The notes beneath the pieces were generated by a model that did not search any database, was not told where the DNA came from, and worked only from the letters and a program-made list of their open reading frames with translations. A stretch of 64,000 nucleotides of DNA from Psylliodes chrysocephalus. Taxonomy: Eukaryota; Arthropoda; Insecta; Coleoptera; Chrysomelidae. Made by a program: the position numbers and the translations under genes. Positions 46,700 through 56,962 of this stretch are shown here, piece after piece. The stretch lies in NCBI GenBank assembly GCA_927349885.1, contig OV651830.1:17709393-17773392 (forward strand), read 5' to 3'. Numbering within the stretch: the stretch's first letter is position 1; every line of letters begins with the position of its first letter.

Positions 46700-49600
46700 T
46701 TACATGATGAAAGTGGCATTTTATTTTTAGTTTTGTGTAGTGTTTAGTCAAATCCTAGGTACACTAAAAGACATTTTTACATTGGCTAATGAAAATGTAA
46801 TCAATGTATTAGGCAGCTGTTATATTTATTACAAGATTTATGTCTGCAAATCTAAACCTACCTAAGAATTATAATTATGTAAATAGAGAGCTGTATATTT
46901 ATATACAGGCTGCCCAGCGACGGGGAGACATTATCGATATCGGTTTTAAGGCATTTTAAAACATAAACCCGATCTCAACAATCTTAGGAACTCTTCTGTC
47001 ACTCGATATTTTAATCGGTACTTCCTCTTCGCTTTTTGGCTGGCACAACAATTATTTACATTTCTTTATTCCTTACCGCGTTCGAACCAGTAAGGTTTAA
47101 AGAAATTTAAAAAAAAAACCTACTTTAAAAATAAAGATGTTAATGATTTTCTTATGGATCCCATCTTCAGATCTTGACTTAATGTATATAAAACTGTTTC
47201 CTTTTCTAACAAAAAGAATCCTAGAAATCGGGCAATGTGGTAAAGAATTATCGCTCAACGTACTTAAAAAAATATTTCAACGAATTAAGAATATCCTATC
47301 AAATTGGTAATAAAGTGAAAAGTAGGGCATGAACATATATTATAAAGTATATAAAATAATAGATAAATCCAGTTTAGAAGGTATTATAAATAAACTGTGG
47401 AAATATCGAGAATCTCGATTTTGAATCGGAAAAATATTCTACGCAATTTAGTATGAAAGCTAATCAAAATGAAACACATGAACGACAAACTGTTATTGAC
47501 AACTTTCTTCAAACGTTTTCTATTTTTCCGAAAATTAACTAGATAGTTCGAAAATCATTTCCTTCGTTAAAAGGCCTCTTGTTCCGAAAAAGGTACACGC
47601 CTGTCAACATTCATCGTTCATTAAGAAAGTGGTAGATACAAAACGCTTCGTATTGTAAGGCCAAAATATGTTTAGAAATCGAAATAGTCATATAAACAAA
47701 AAAATCATATGAGTGAGATAACTACCAAATTAATGATTTACAAGTTTATTCCTATTATTTGTAAAATAGGTTTGCAATGTGCTGGTGTGGAATGTTATCA
47801 TCGACTAAAAACTTTAAATCTTTGTATTAAATTGATCGAAAACAAACTATAAATTGGTTTAGGCTATATAGAATGTTTCTAGTAAGCAGCAACTAATTTT
47901 TATTATGGAACCGAAAGACCCTTTTAAAAGGGTTCAAAATTAAAATAAAATATGTACCAAGTAAATGTAGTAGTATTTTTTAATTTTTTAATTTATATTG
48001 AAAATGGTAACATGAAAGGTTTTCTGTCTAACGACTCATAGTCTTGGCTGACAAAATGTAAAAAAATATCGAACATAATATTCCTGGGCCCTATTTTGCA
48101 CTCCCCAGATTAAATTTAGTTGTAGCAAATGATATTATCAAATAAGATGTCAAATCACAAGCAAAACCTCGTGACTACAGTACTAATAATTGCCTGTTTG
48201 GAAAAGTATCTTTGTTTGTAAATATTTATATGCATAGTTATATTTAAATGCGCGAGTGTAATGTTAAGTATAAACAAAATCCGCCCATTATGTATATTCG
48301 TTTAGTTACCGACCCTAGTAGATAGGCAATTTGTTATTGTTTTAAGTTTTACCGTAGGGAGAGAGAAAATCAATATTAGGATAAATGGTCCAGCTCCTTT
48401 CTGGTTACGTAGGTACCTAAAAAGTGTTTTAGTTTTTGGTTAAGTAATTAATTATTGTAACAGTGATTTTCTTGTGATAGTACCTAATTTAGATTGTGGA
48501 TTAAAGTTTTTGTATATAATTTCGCTGTTTAATAATAAACGTAGTCAAAACCTGAGCACGTGGTTTTTCTGGAAAGTATTTTTAAAATCACAAGCAGAAT
48601 CTCATGACTACTGTACTAATGATTGCCGAAAATTAACTAATTCATATTTTATGCCATATCTTTCTTAATAAGGACTGTCAGAACCATATTTACCTTAACT
48701 TAAAATTTTTTTAATCGTTTTTTGTATAGAATCATCTCTAAAAATGTATGATTGAAATGTATGAACTATTTGTTCGATCAATAAAAAACTTGCACCGGTC
48801 CTGTTCGCGCCAGCACCGTTATACGCATGAGCTCCGACACACTATTTTCTCCTTATGGTTTCATTTTTGATATATGGAATCGGCTTTCTATACTATTTCT
48901 ATGTAAACAACCCGTAGATCTTTGTTTATTAAAAAAGTATGGGTAGATAACGTAATTCATGTTCATTTTATATTTATATAAATTGGTTTCTCCTTTTATC
49001 CCTACATCCTCTATAAGAATCCGCCACTGCCAAATTCCATGTCCCCATACAAAACTATTTATTCACCGGTATCAGCATTAAATCAACGTACCATTTTCTT
49101 TATTCTTTGTATCACAACTTTTATATGATTGAAGATATAGGAGAGGGAAGACCTTGAGATGATAGACAAGTTTCTAATGTCACGATTCTACATTATGCAG
49201 CATGTTCAAATTATGCAACTAGCCATGATTTTTTTTATCGGGTTATTTTATCGAATATGAGAGGTTAAGCTATAAAATATATATATAACTGGTTGTGTGA
49301 GGCAGGAAATTGTAAAAGTCATTAAAAAAACTTGTGCTTTTCTTGATCGAGGTCCTTCGTTGCTGATTTATACGGAATTGTGTGTCAATAAAATTTGTAT
49401 GTAAGGTGCAAACTACCAAACCTACTATTTCTGTGAATATGATATCATTGGCGTACACAAGAATTTCGGATTTACAGAAAATACAATTTAAATAAGATAT
49501 CACTTTAAAAAATACAATATATTTATGTACTGTTTTATTAGTTTCATTAATACCGTGATGTCTTTATTATTATAAAAACTATATTATATACCTTTTTCTT

Positions 49601-50279
49601 TTTTTTTTACCTTTTTTTATCTAGACTACAAGACAATAGCAGAACCTGTATTGACCATATCTTCGCGGTCGGATTATTTAAACTGTCAAACTGACACTCT
49701 TTATAATTATGCAACAAGTTATCGATGTATAACCTGATTATTTTGAAGTACTTATAGTATTACTACTGATTATACTTCAAAAAATATTGATCTGTAAACC
49801 ATGTTTAAATTTTGAATGGAGCAATTTTCATAACAATGTAATTTTTATTTAACTATAAATTTTAAATAAGCCGTAAACTCGTTTTTTGTCTCTCCTGTAA
49901 AATTGTTTTTTTTTTTTGACTTATGTAATTTTCATATTAAGCCGACGATATGTAAGTTCGGATCAAAACTTTATTATACAAGAGTCAATATCGCTGTTTT
50001 TTTTATTATTTGAGTTTGTGCAGTTATTATTATCAACATCATACTGTTTTCAAACACTACAACTATTAATAAATGAATATTTTAGTTAGTCTGATATTTT
50101 TTTTGTTTTTAATACGTTGAAAACCATCTATAAACATTATTAGTTTGTAAACTGATTTTTCTTCATAATTTGAGATTATTTTTAAATATATATCAGGTTA
50201 TGTAGAAAGCTTGACATTGATTTTTGTGTAAAAAATTTTATATGATACTTTACCTACCATTTTTTAGTTTTTATTGTAA
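46700..50279. other. 3.6 kb of AT-rich DNA with one 43-bp direct repeat
   Basis: No gene recognised. The segment 48152-48194 (AAATCACAAGCAAAACCTCG...) recurs at 48585-48627 with 38 of 43 bases matching, 433 bp apart. A minus-strand open frame at 49270-49503 contains LVYANDIIF, faintly like a reverse transcriptase box, but nothing around it supports that. Confidence 0.4.
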
Positions 50280-50495
50280 GTTTAAAGTAAAGGAGCTATG
50301 TTCATTCTAAAACATTCCTTATGTAAATTAACATGGGAAATCGCTAAGGTTCATTCTGCCAATTTTTGACGGTGACGTCACACGTCGAGAAACTTCAACT
50401 AACTCGTCAAGCCACCAACGGGGGAGTGGGGAAAGCGGAGGAGTGGGGGAAGTGATGGAAATTAAATCTCCTTTAACGTCGAGTAGAAAAATCAT

Positions 50496-51127
50496 CCACA
50501 AGGGCCTTAGCACGTATCTTCACTGCTATTGGTCCGATTCAAACGGGAAAAACGGCATTACGTAGAGAACGATTAACGTCGAACAGAAAAATCCTGCGCA
50601 AAACGAAAAGCCACAAGGGCCTTAGCGTATATCTCAGCTATCGTTGGTCCGATTTAAACGAGGAAAACGACATCATGTAGAGAACGATTAACGTTGAACA
50701 GAAAAATCTTGTGCAATGCCAAAAGGGCCTTAGCACGTATCTTCACTGCTATTAGTTCGATTCAAACGGGAAAAACGGCATTACGTAGAGAATGATGAAC
50801 GTTGAAGAGAAAAATCTTGTGTAATGCCACAAGGGCGTTAGCGTGTATCTCAGCTATTGTTGGTCCTATTCAAACAGGAAAAATGACATTACGTAAAGAA
50901 CGTGGTATAGATTAACGTACAAGAGAATTTTTGCGTAGAACGAAAAGCCACAAGGGCCTTAGCGTGTATCACGTGGTCCGATTTAAGCGGGAAAAACGGG
51001 GTTATGTAGAGAACGTGGTATAGATTAACTTAGAAGAGAAAAAACATATGTAAAGCCAGAAAGGCCTTAGCGATTCAAACTGGGAAAACGGCTACGTGTA
51101 GAGAATTGCATCTAGTTGTCATTTCCA
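50496..51127 (+). repeat. Tandem array of ~108-bp units inside the fold-back element
   Basis: About six units start CCACAAGGGCCTTAGC or variants at about 50496, 50610, 50718, 50826, 50949 and 51056. Each contains a TTGGTCCGATTCAAACGGGA-like block and ACGTAGAGAACG. The first unit overlaps the inner end of the left arm, so the array looks like an outgrowth of the arm. Units lose similarity towards the centre. Confidence 0.85.
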
Positions 51128-51197
51128 GGTGCACATGCGCAGTTCAAGAGTCAGTTGTCGTTTATCACTTCATATCTTTGTTAATATCGGTGGGATA

Positions 51198-51485
51198 GGC
51201 ACTACCTGTACTATTAAACTTTTGACAATTCTATTTTTTTAGAAATTATTTAATCATATTTTTAAAAGGCACTACCTGTATTATTAAACTTTTTGACAAT
51301 TCTATTTGTTTAGATATTATTTAATTTTCTTTTTAAAAGGCACTACCAGTACTATTAAACTTTTGACAATTCTATTTTTTAGAAATTATTTAATCATATT
51401 TTTACATGGTACTACCTGTAGTATTAAATTTTTCGACAATTCTATTTTTTTAGATATTATTTAATGATATTTTTAAATGTTACTA
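51198..51485 (+). repeat. Tandem array of ~70-bp units, four copies
   Basis: Units start GGCACTACCTGTACTATTAA (or one- to three-base variants) at about 51198, 51268, 51339 and 51408. A partial fifth (GTTACTACCTATG) begins at about 51479. Each ends with ATTATTTAATCATATTTTTA-like sequence. The following 51485-51700 is rich in GTCATCTGTCA and CTGGCGCxAG motifs. Confidence 0.85.
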
Positions 51486-52148
51486 CCTATGTCATCTGTC
51501 ATGTCATCTGTTAATTGTCATGTCAATTGTCATATGTCAAGACATCTACCTGGCGCGAGATGGCGCCAATCGTTATTTTCCGTCCACCGCCATTTTCTGT
51601 CCGACGATATATATGTGACGCGTCATATGTGTCACCTGTCAAGTCATCTACCTGGCGCCAGTTGCCACGAGACGGCGTCATGTCCGCCACTTAGGGGTGA
51701 AGGTAGGCCCAGTTGGGGGGAGCTGAAACGATGAACATTGGCTAACCTAACATTTTAAAGTAGTAAGTAGGTAAGGAGAGAGAAAAAGAATTTAGACAGC
51801 AAAGTATAGACTTACCCAACAGCAATGATACATCATGCCCCCAATATGCCTCAGTCTTGGAGTATTTCCATTCTTATTTAAATCGGACCAATAGCAGTGA
51901 AGATACGTGCTAAGGGCCCTTGTGGCATTGCGCATGATTTTTCTATTCAACGTTAAAGGAGATTTAACCGATCCACTCCCCCCACTCCGCCGCTTCCCCC
52001 ACTCCCCCGTTGGTGGCTCGACGAGTTAGTTGATGATTCTCGACGTGTGACGTCACCGTCAAAAATTGGCAGAATGAACCTTAGCGATTTCCCATGTTAA
52101 TTTACATAAGGAATGTTTTAGAATGAACATAGCTCCTTTACTGTTTAA

Positions 52149-53940
52149 TTATTTTTACAATTTGTCACAGATGTCAAATAAAAAATATATTTTTTAAATA
52201 CCTTTTATTAGCAAATAAAATAAGAACTAAAATATTTTAAATGTTTATTTTATAAGATCAGTCCCATAACAGTACATAATATTACACAGACACAAACTAG
52301 AATAAAGATATATAATGCCTGGCATTTTAAATGATACTCTTCGCAGTTTAACAGACCCCCTTAAGCCCCATTTTGAAGTAGATTGTTTTCACAATCAATA
52401 GGCCTCATCTCCTTATAGACCTTGACTTTTACTAAAAATTTCATGTTTATATCGCTTTTCAATTTTGATTTTTTTTTATTTCCCCCATATTTAATCAGAT
52501 TTTTTATAATGAAAGGGCTTCTCCTTTAAGATTGATGTTTGCTAAAAATTTCAAGTTTTTAGTTAGGATTTTTTTTATATTTTAACCCCCCTTAACTCCA
52601 CAATATATTCATATTTGTTTCAGTATCAATAGGCTTTATCTTCTTATAAAGCTTCATTTTTACTAAAAAGTTCATATTGATAGGTAAATCGGCTTCATTT
52701 GTATTTTCATATTATTGTTTAATTTTAGATAGTATTTTAATGTTTTTATATGTACTTATAGGATTCATTAGCCAGATCATGTAGATATGTGGCATATGAC
52801 TTTTTAAGTGTCATTTTGAAGTAGTCTTTGGATGGTCTTAGACACTTGTTACAGTTCGCATTTTATCGTTGCAATATTTATATAAAATTTAAATAACTTA
52901 ATAATAAGCTTACCTGTCGATAAAAGAAAACACAAGATTGTTCAAATTATGGATATTAATTTTTTATAACCTGTACCTGAATGTAAACAGACAGTTTGAC
53001 ATCAATTGTCGACCTTGACCTTCCTTCTTTTCTTTTATGAATCTAATTGCAATTGTTCAAATTCCAAATTACTTTTTCTTTGCTAAAATCTACATTCACT
53101 TTCATTTATTCGTCGGTTTTTTTAAATTTTTAATTTCTAATACTTGTTTATTCAAATTTAAGTTCAAGACCAAGGTCATTTGGTCCTAAAATATAGTAAT
53201 TTGTTGGCAACCCTAGATTGTCTTTCTGGCTGAAGAACTTCCTTCCTTTTCTGTTCTTTTTCAATTAGCTTTCTTTGGTCCATGTGGTACCTGAAAATTC
53301 AGGAATTTTATTCGGATTATTTGGGTAATAATATAAAGAGAAAGTTTACCTTTAAAGTATATTTGTCATTATAGACAGCACCTTGTTGTGGAAATATTAC
53401 TTTTCTTCCAAAGGCCACCTAACATCTACGGCCTTCTTGTTTGTATCCATTTTGTAGAGCTTCTTGTGCCACTCCTGTAATATTTAGTAACTATTATTTA
53501 ATTTGGACACACTATCGTCAGTGCTTGGCTTAGCGGTTCCAGTAAAGGAAGTAACCCTTACTATAGTTCACCGCTTCCTGCTTAGCTTGTTGGCCCATCC
53601 CTTGGTAACCGATTGATAACTTTGACGAGAACAACCCCTGGATGGTAGATCATCAGGAAACCACAGAACAAGTAAGAACGTTCCATTGCCTACTTCATTG
53701 CCTGAGCTCTATTTTAGCCACGCTTAGCTTCCTTGTATATATATTATTGCTAAAAACATTACCGTGCATCACGTTTTTGTACATATATTTAATAATATCA
53801 TTGTCATAGTATTATCTTATATATACACCGTGTCCCACGTAAGGCGGGCATTACAACTTTATGGAGAATAAATTAATTTGTATTTTCGCCATTTTCTGAG
53901 TATGGGATGTACTTCTTGAGAATATTTAGTTATTCATTAT
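52149..53940. other. AT-rich DNA with a diverged ~110-130-bp repeat, no clear gene
   Basis: Around 52360-52690, CAATAGGCCTCATCTCCTTATAGACC, shortened here to CAATAGGC...CTTATA, recurs about three times with TTTTTACTAAAAATTTCATG nearby, as an old tandem repeat. On the minus strand 53401-53473 could be an exon (EWHKKLYKMDTNKKAVDVRW) between a TTACAG acceptor and a GTAATA donor, and 53215-53290 follows TTTTCAG. No protein family is recognised, so these are only possibilities. Confidence 0.35.
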
Positions 53941-53946
53941 TTGTTG

Positions 53947-54024
53947 TACGGGGTGTTTGCAAATTATTTTTAAAAATGAAATTTTTTAAACAAAAAACTT
54001 TTTTATTTTAAAGGGAACACCCTA
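53947..54024. mobile_element. Possible very small inverted-repeat element, ~78 bp
   Basis: TACGGGGTGTTTGC at 53947 and GGGAACACCCTA ending at 54024 are imperfect inverted complements with TA at each edge. The form resembles miniature Tc1/mariner elements with CAGGGTGTTCC-type ends. A similar single end (TACAGGATTTTCCATTTAAA) lies at 55680. Confidence 0.35.
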
Positions 54025-54379
54025 TATATTTTTTAAATTTAGGATTCAGCATGAAATTCTGTAAACAATGATACCATATTTGCCTATTCTAATTATAGCG
54101 GATTTGGCGTTATTCATTTTTTTTTTTAATTTTTAGTCGTCGCGCCGGTAGGCATTTTCTTAAAGTCGACTGTCTCAGGTACTATTTCTGTTGGATACTT
54201 GAAATTTTAGCCAAAAGTAGTAGATGGGATGTACTTTTAAAAACATTTACAGTTTTCTGCAACAAAATATGTCGTTTAAAAAGTTTAAATTTTTTTAATG
54301 ATAAGGTACATACTAACTAAAAACAATTTTTATTAAAAGCACATGGTTTAAAAAAATCATTTTATCAAATGTTCAAAAT

Positions 54380-55421
54380 GCCCCCCGTTAGCTTCTAAAC
54401 ATTTTAACAATCTTTTTTCAACATGATTAGTTGTTGCTTTACGAATCATTTCACTAACTCGTTAAAGGCATTCCGAACTCTTTGCTCTAATTCTTCTTTA
54501 GTATTAATTTGGGTAGAGTACACTAAATTTTTAATATGACCCCATAAAAAAAATTAACAGGAGTTAGATCTGGCGATCTTGCAGGCCAAAGCCAAGGACC
54601 ATTTGGACCTATCCATCGGTCTTCAAAGAGTGCTGTAATTTCTTGATTTACATAGTATGTTGAATGTGCTGGGGCACCATCCAACTGGTACCAAAAATTA
54701 TTATTTGGTAGCTGGTTTAAAATGTCGGCAACTACTTCTCTAAGAATTCTAATGTATCTTTCTGAGGTCAGTCTTTCATTATAAATGTAATAAAAAGCTC
54801 TTCCAAAACCGATCACTACAAACACATTAAAACTAAATTCGTACTGAAATTGTGCTTCACGATAAAAATGTGGATTTTCGTTTGCCCAGAAATGACATTG
54901 CTTGCGATTGATATGATCCCTTTACGTGTAAATTTCGACTCGTCTGACCACAAAATTTTGTTTAAAATCTCGGGATCTTCTTGAATTCGTACCAATAACC
55001 ATTCGCATAATTCAGTTCGTCTTATTTGATCACCATCTCGCAACTCATGAACTTTTCTTCGTGCATACGGATGCCATTTATTTAGTGCTAAAATTCGTTG
55101 TATTGACCCTCGACTAATATTTAAATTATCTTGAGCCATTCTAATGGAGGCGTGAGGATACGCAGTAAAATACCCTAATACGTTAATTACATTAACTTCT
55201 TCATCTCGGACATAATGTTGACGGTTTCTTCCCGGGTTTTGTTTAAAATTATTCAAAAAGTTAGCTTCGATTCTATCAAATTCCTGTCTGTTCATTGGTG
55301 GTAAATGAGGGTATCGTTCACTAAACATGCGGCAGGTTTTACTTTTGATTCGATTACATTCTCCATGAATGTAAAATAAATTAAGAATATCTTGGTTGGT
55401 ATATTCTTCAATATTTTCCAT
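54380..55421 (-). pseudogene. DD41D (rosa-type) mariner-family transposase, inactivated
   Basis: Minus strand. The likely start is the internal methionine near 55421 (MENIEEYTNQDILNLF), which begins the N-terminal helix-turn-helix region rather than the upstream in-frame ATG. The catalytic domain shows the first D in ILWSDESKFTRKG, and after a frameshift near 54912, WYQLDGAPAHSTYYV (second D) and WPARSPDLTPVNFFYG. The family normally has LD at the position read here as VN, so the third catalytic residue is N instead of D. The spacing from the second D to that position is 41 residues, which I associate with rosa-like DD41D mariners of insects. Further 3' the frame breaks again near 54520-54450. 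Terminal repeats were not identified. Confidence 0.85.
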
Positions 55422-55499
55422 ATTTTGAACGCAAAAAATACACAACTTAAATACATAGAAATATGACAATTCAGTTTGTTGACAGATTGTTGTTTAGCA

Positions 55500-56655
55500 T
55501 ATTTCCACGGCATACTAGGATAAAAAATTAAAATGTAAAACTATACTATAATATGTAGGTGCATGCGTAAAATTTAAATTTAAATTTTCTTAAAATTGGC
55601 GAGAGATAATTATAGGGAATTAATAGTGCAAATGAAAATCAATGAAGAATAATTTTCTGAACAAAACGAAATAAAAATATACAGGATTTTCCATTTAAAA
55701 TGAAAAAATTTTTCCAATCTACCAAAAATTCTAAATTGTTTATTTTTTCAAAAAGAGGATTTTTCACCTAGACTATCTAATGTTGTCCTTACTCGATTTT
55801 TGGAGTTGAATTTTTAAATGAAGGTCCTGCACATTTGTATGTTCTTTTTTCATCTTTAGTAATATTATTGATTTCTATTATAATTATAATTAGAAACGCT
55901 CGATGATGAAGATGATTCCCAAATTTTATCAGCTATATCTAGTGTAAACTTCCCAGATACGATCAAGGATATGTGAACAACGTCATGATATTTCACCATT
56001 TTTTAATACACCATTTTGAACAAAATTCTACAATTAAAGCTTGCAACAAGAAATCTCCTGAACTGTATCCTATGAATTTAGAAAAACCTTGTATATCTGT
56101 ATAGGTGCATAGAGAAAATAAAATTAAATAGCGAAATATGTAAAAAAATAATTAAAGACGACAGAAGCCATTATTTAAATATTTTTCAATAAATTTCCAC
56201 TTTCTATGGCTTCCAAAATAAACGGTAGTTCTCCAAGTAAATAATTAACACTTTAATGAAACATTGATCCCGTTGAAAAAATATATTTCTTAAAAATTAC
56301 TCATCTATATACACAATGAATTTTAATAAAATACATCGACAAACGAGTTATGTATTTTTAAGTGGAATTCGAAACGAATAATTTACGTTTTCTATTTATA
56401 TTTATAACCTTAGTTAAATATTGTACATAACAGACACTTTTATTAGAAAAATACGCAGTAAAACAATTTGAAAATTGATTGTTAAACGGTTTGAGTAGGT
56501 TTGTGTTTGTCTGCTATTTATTATTAACGTGAACAACAGTAAAAATGTTAGCTGAAATAAGGATACAATCTTTACTGTAGGATTGTGAATTAAGAATAAT
56601 TTTATTTAAAATAATACATTTTTCAATAGTTACGGAAAAAAATCAACATTCATCT
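55500..56655. other. AT-rich DNA, no gene seen
   Basis: No coding, repeat or RNA feature recognised. Confidence 0.35.
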
Positions 56656-56659
56656 TTTT

Positions 56660-56880
56660 CCGCTTTTCTTTATTCTAATTTTTTTCTAATTTTTTTTTTC
56701 TTTTTCCTAATGTTTTCTTCTTTTAGTTATGTTTTTTCGTCTTTTATTGTTTTCATTTTCCCTCTTTTTCTCTTCTTTTTCCTATTATTTTTTCTTCTTT
56801 TTCTTTTCCTATTTTTTTCTCCCGTTTTCTCCCTACTTTTTATCTTTTGTCTTTTTTCTTTAATACATATACTTCTTCGC
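56660..56880 (+). repeat. Polypyrimidine tract
   Basis: About 220 bp almost wholly T and C on the plus strand (runs of TTTTTC, CTTTTT and TCTTCTTTTT). The phenylalanine/leucine/serine-rich open frame across it is low complexity, not a gene. Confidence 0.8.
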
Positions 56881-56962
56881 GATTTAGGAAAAGGATTCCA
56901 TGTCTAGGTCTTTCTGTCTCCTTCTCAAGTTTTTATTTCTGCTGTTGGCTTTCCTTTTTCCA

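Larger units (their letters stand above)
50286..52142. mobile_element. Long-arm fold-back element, 1.86 kb, 6-bp target duplication
   Basis: The left arm starts AGTAAAGGAGCTATGTTCAT (50286) and runs to about 50542. The right arm (about 51887-52142) is its inverted complement with few differences, about 257 bp in all. GTTTAA flanks both ends (50280-50285 and 52143-52148), a perfect 6-bp duplication. Arms contain GGTGACGTCACACGTCGAGAA-like palindromic sequence. The interior has two tandem arrays and no coding sequence. A 6-bp duplication, 5'-AG termini and arms of hundreds of bp are features of Polinton/Maverick elements, while tandem repeats running out of the arm resemble Foldback elements. 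The class is unresolved. Confidence 0.85.

Noticed and set aside
47070..47100. GCGTTCGAACC, like a tRNA T-arm
   Set aside because: No acceptor, D or anticodon arm can be folded around it, and the T stem does not pair.
49270..49503. LVYANDIIF, like a reverse transcriptase YADD box
   Set aside because: No neighbouring reverse transcriptase motifs in any frame; likely chance.
54006..55705. GGGAACACCCTA at 54013 and TACAGGATTTTCC at 55680 as the two ends of the DD41D mariner
   Set aside because: They point outward from the transposase, not inward, so they cannot be its terminal inverted repeats.
56710..56907. 65-codon phenylalanine-rich open frame
   Set aside because: Low-complexity polypyrimidine sequence.
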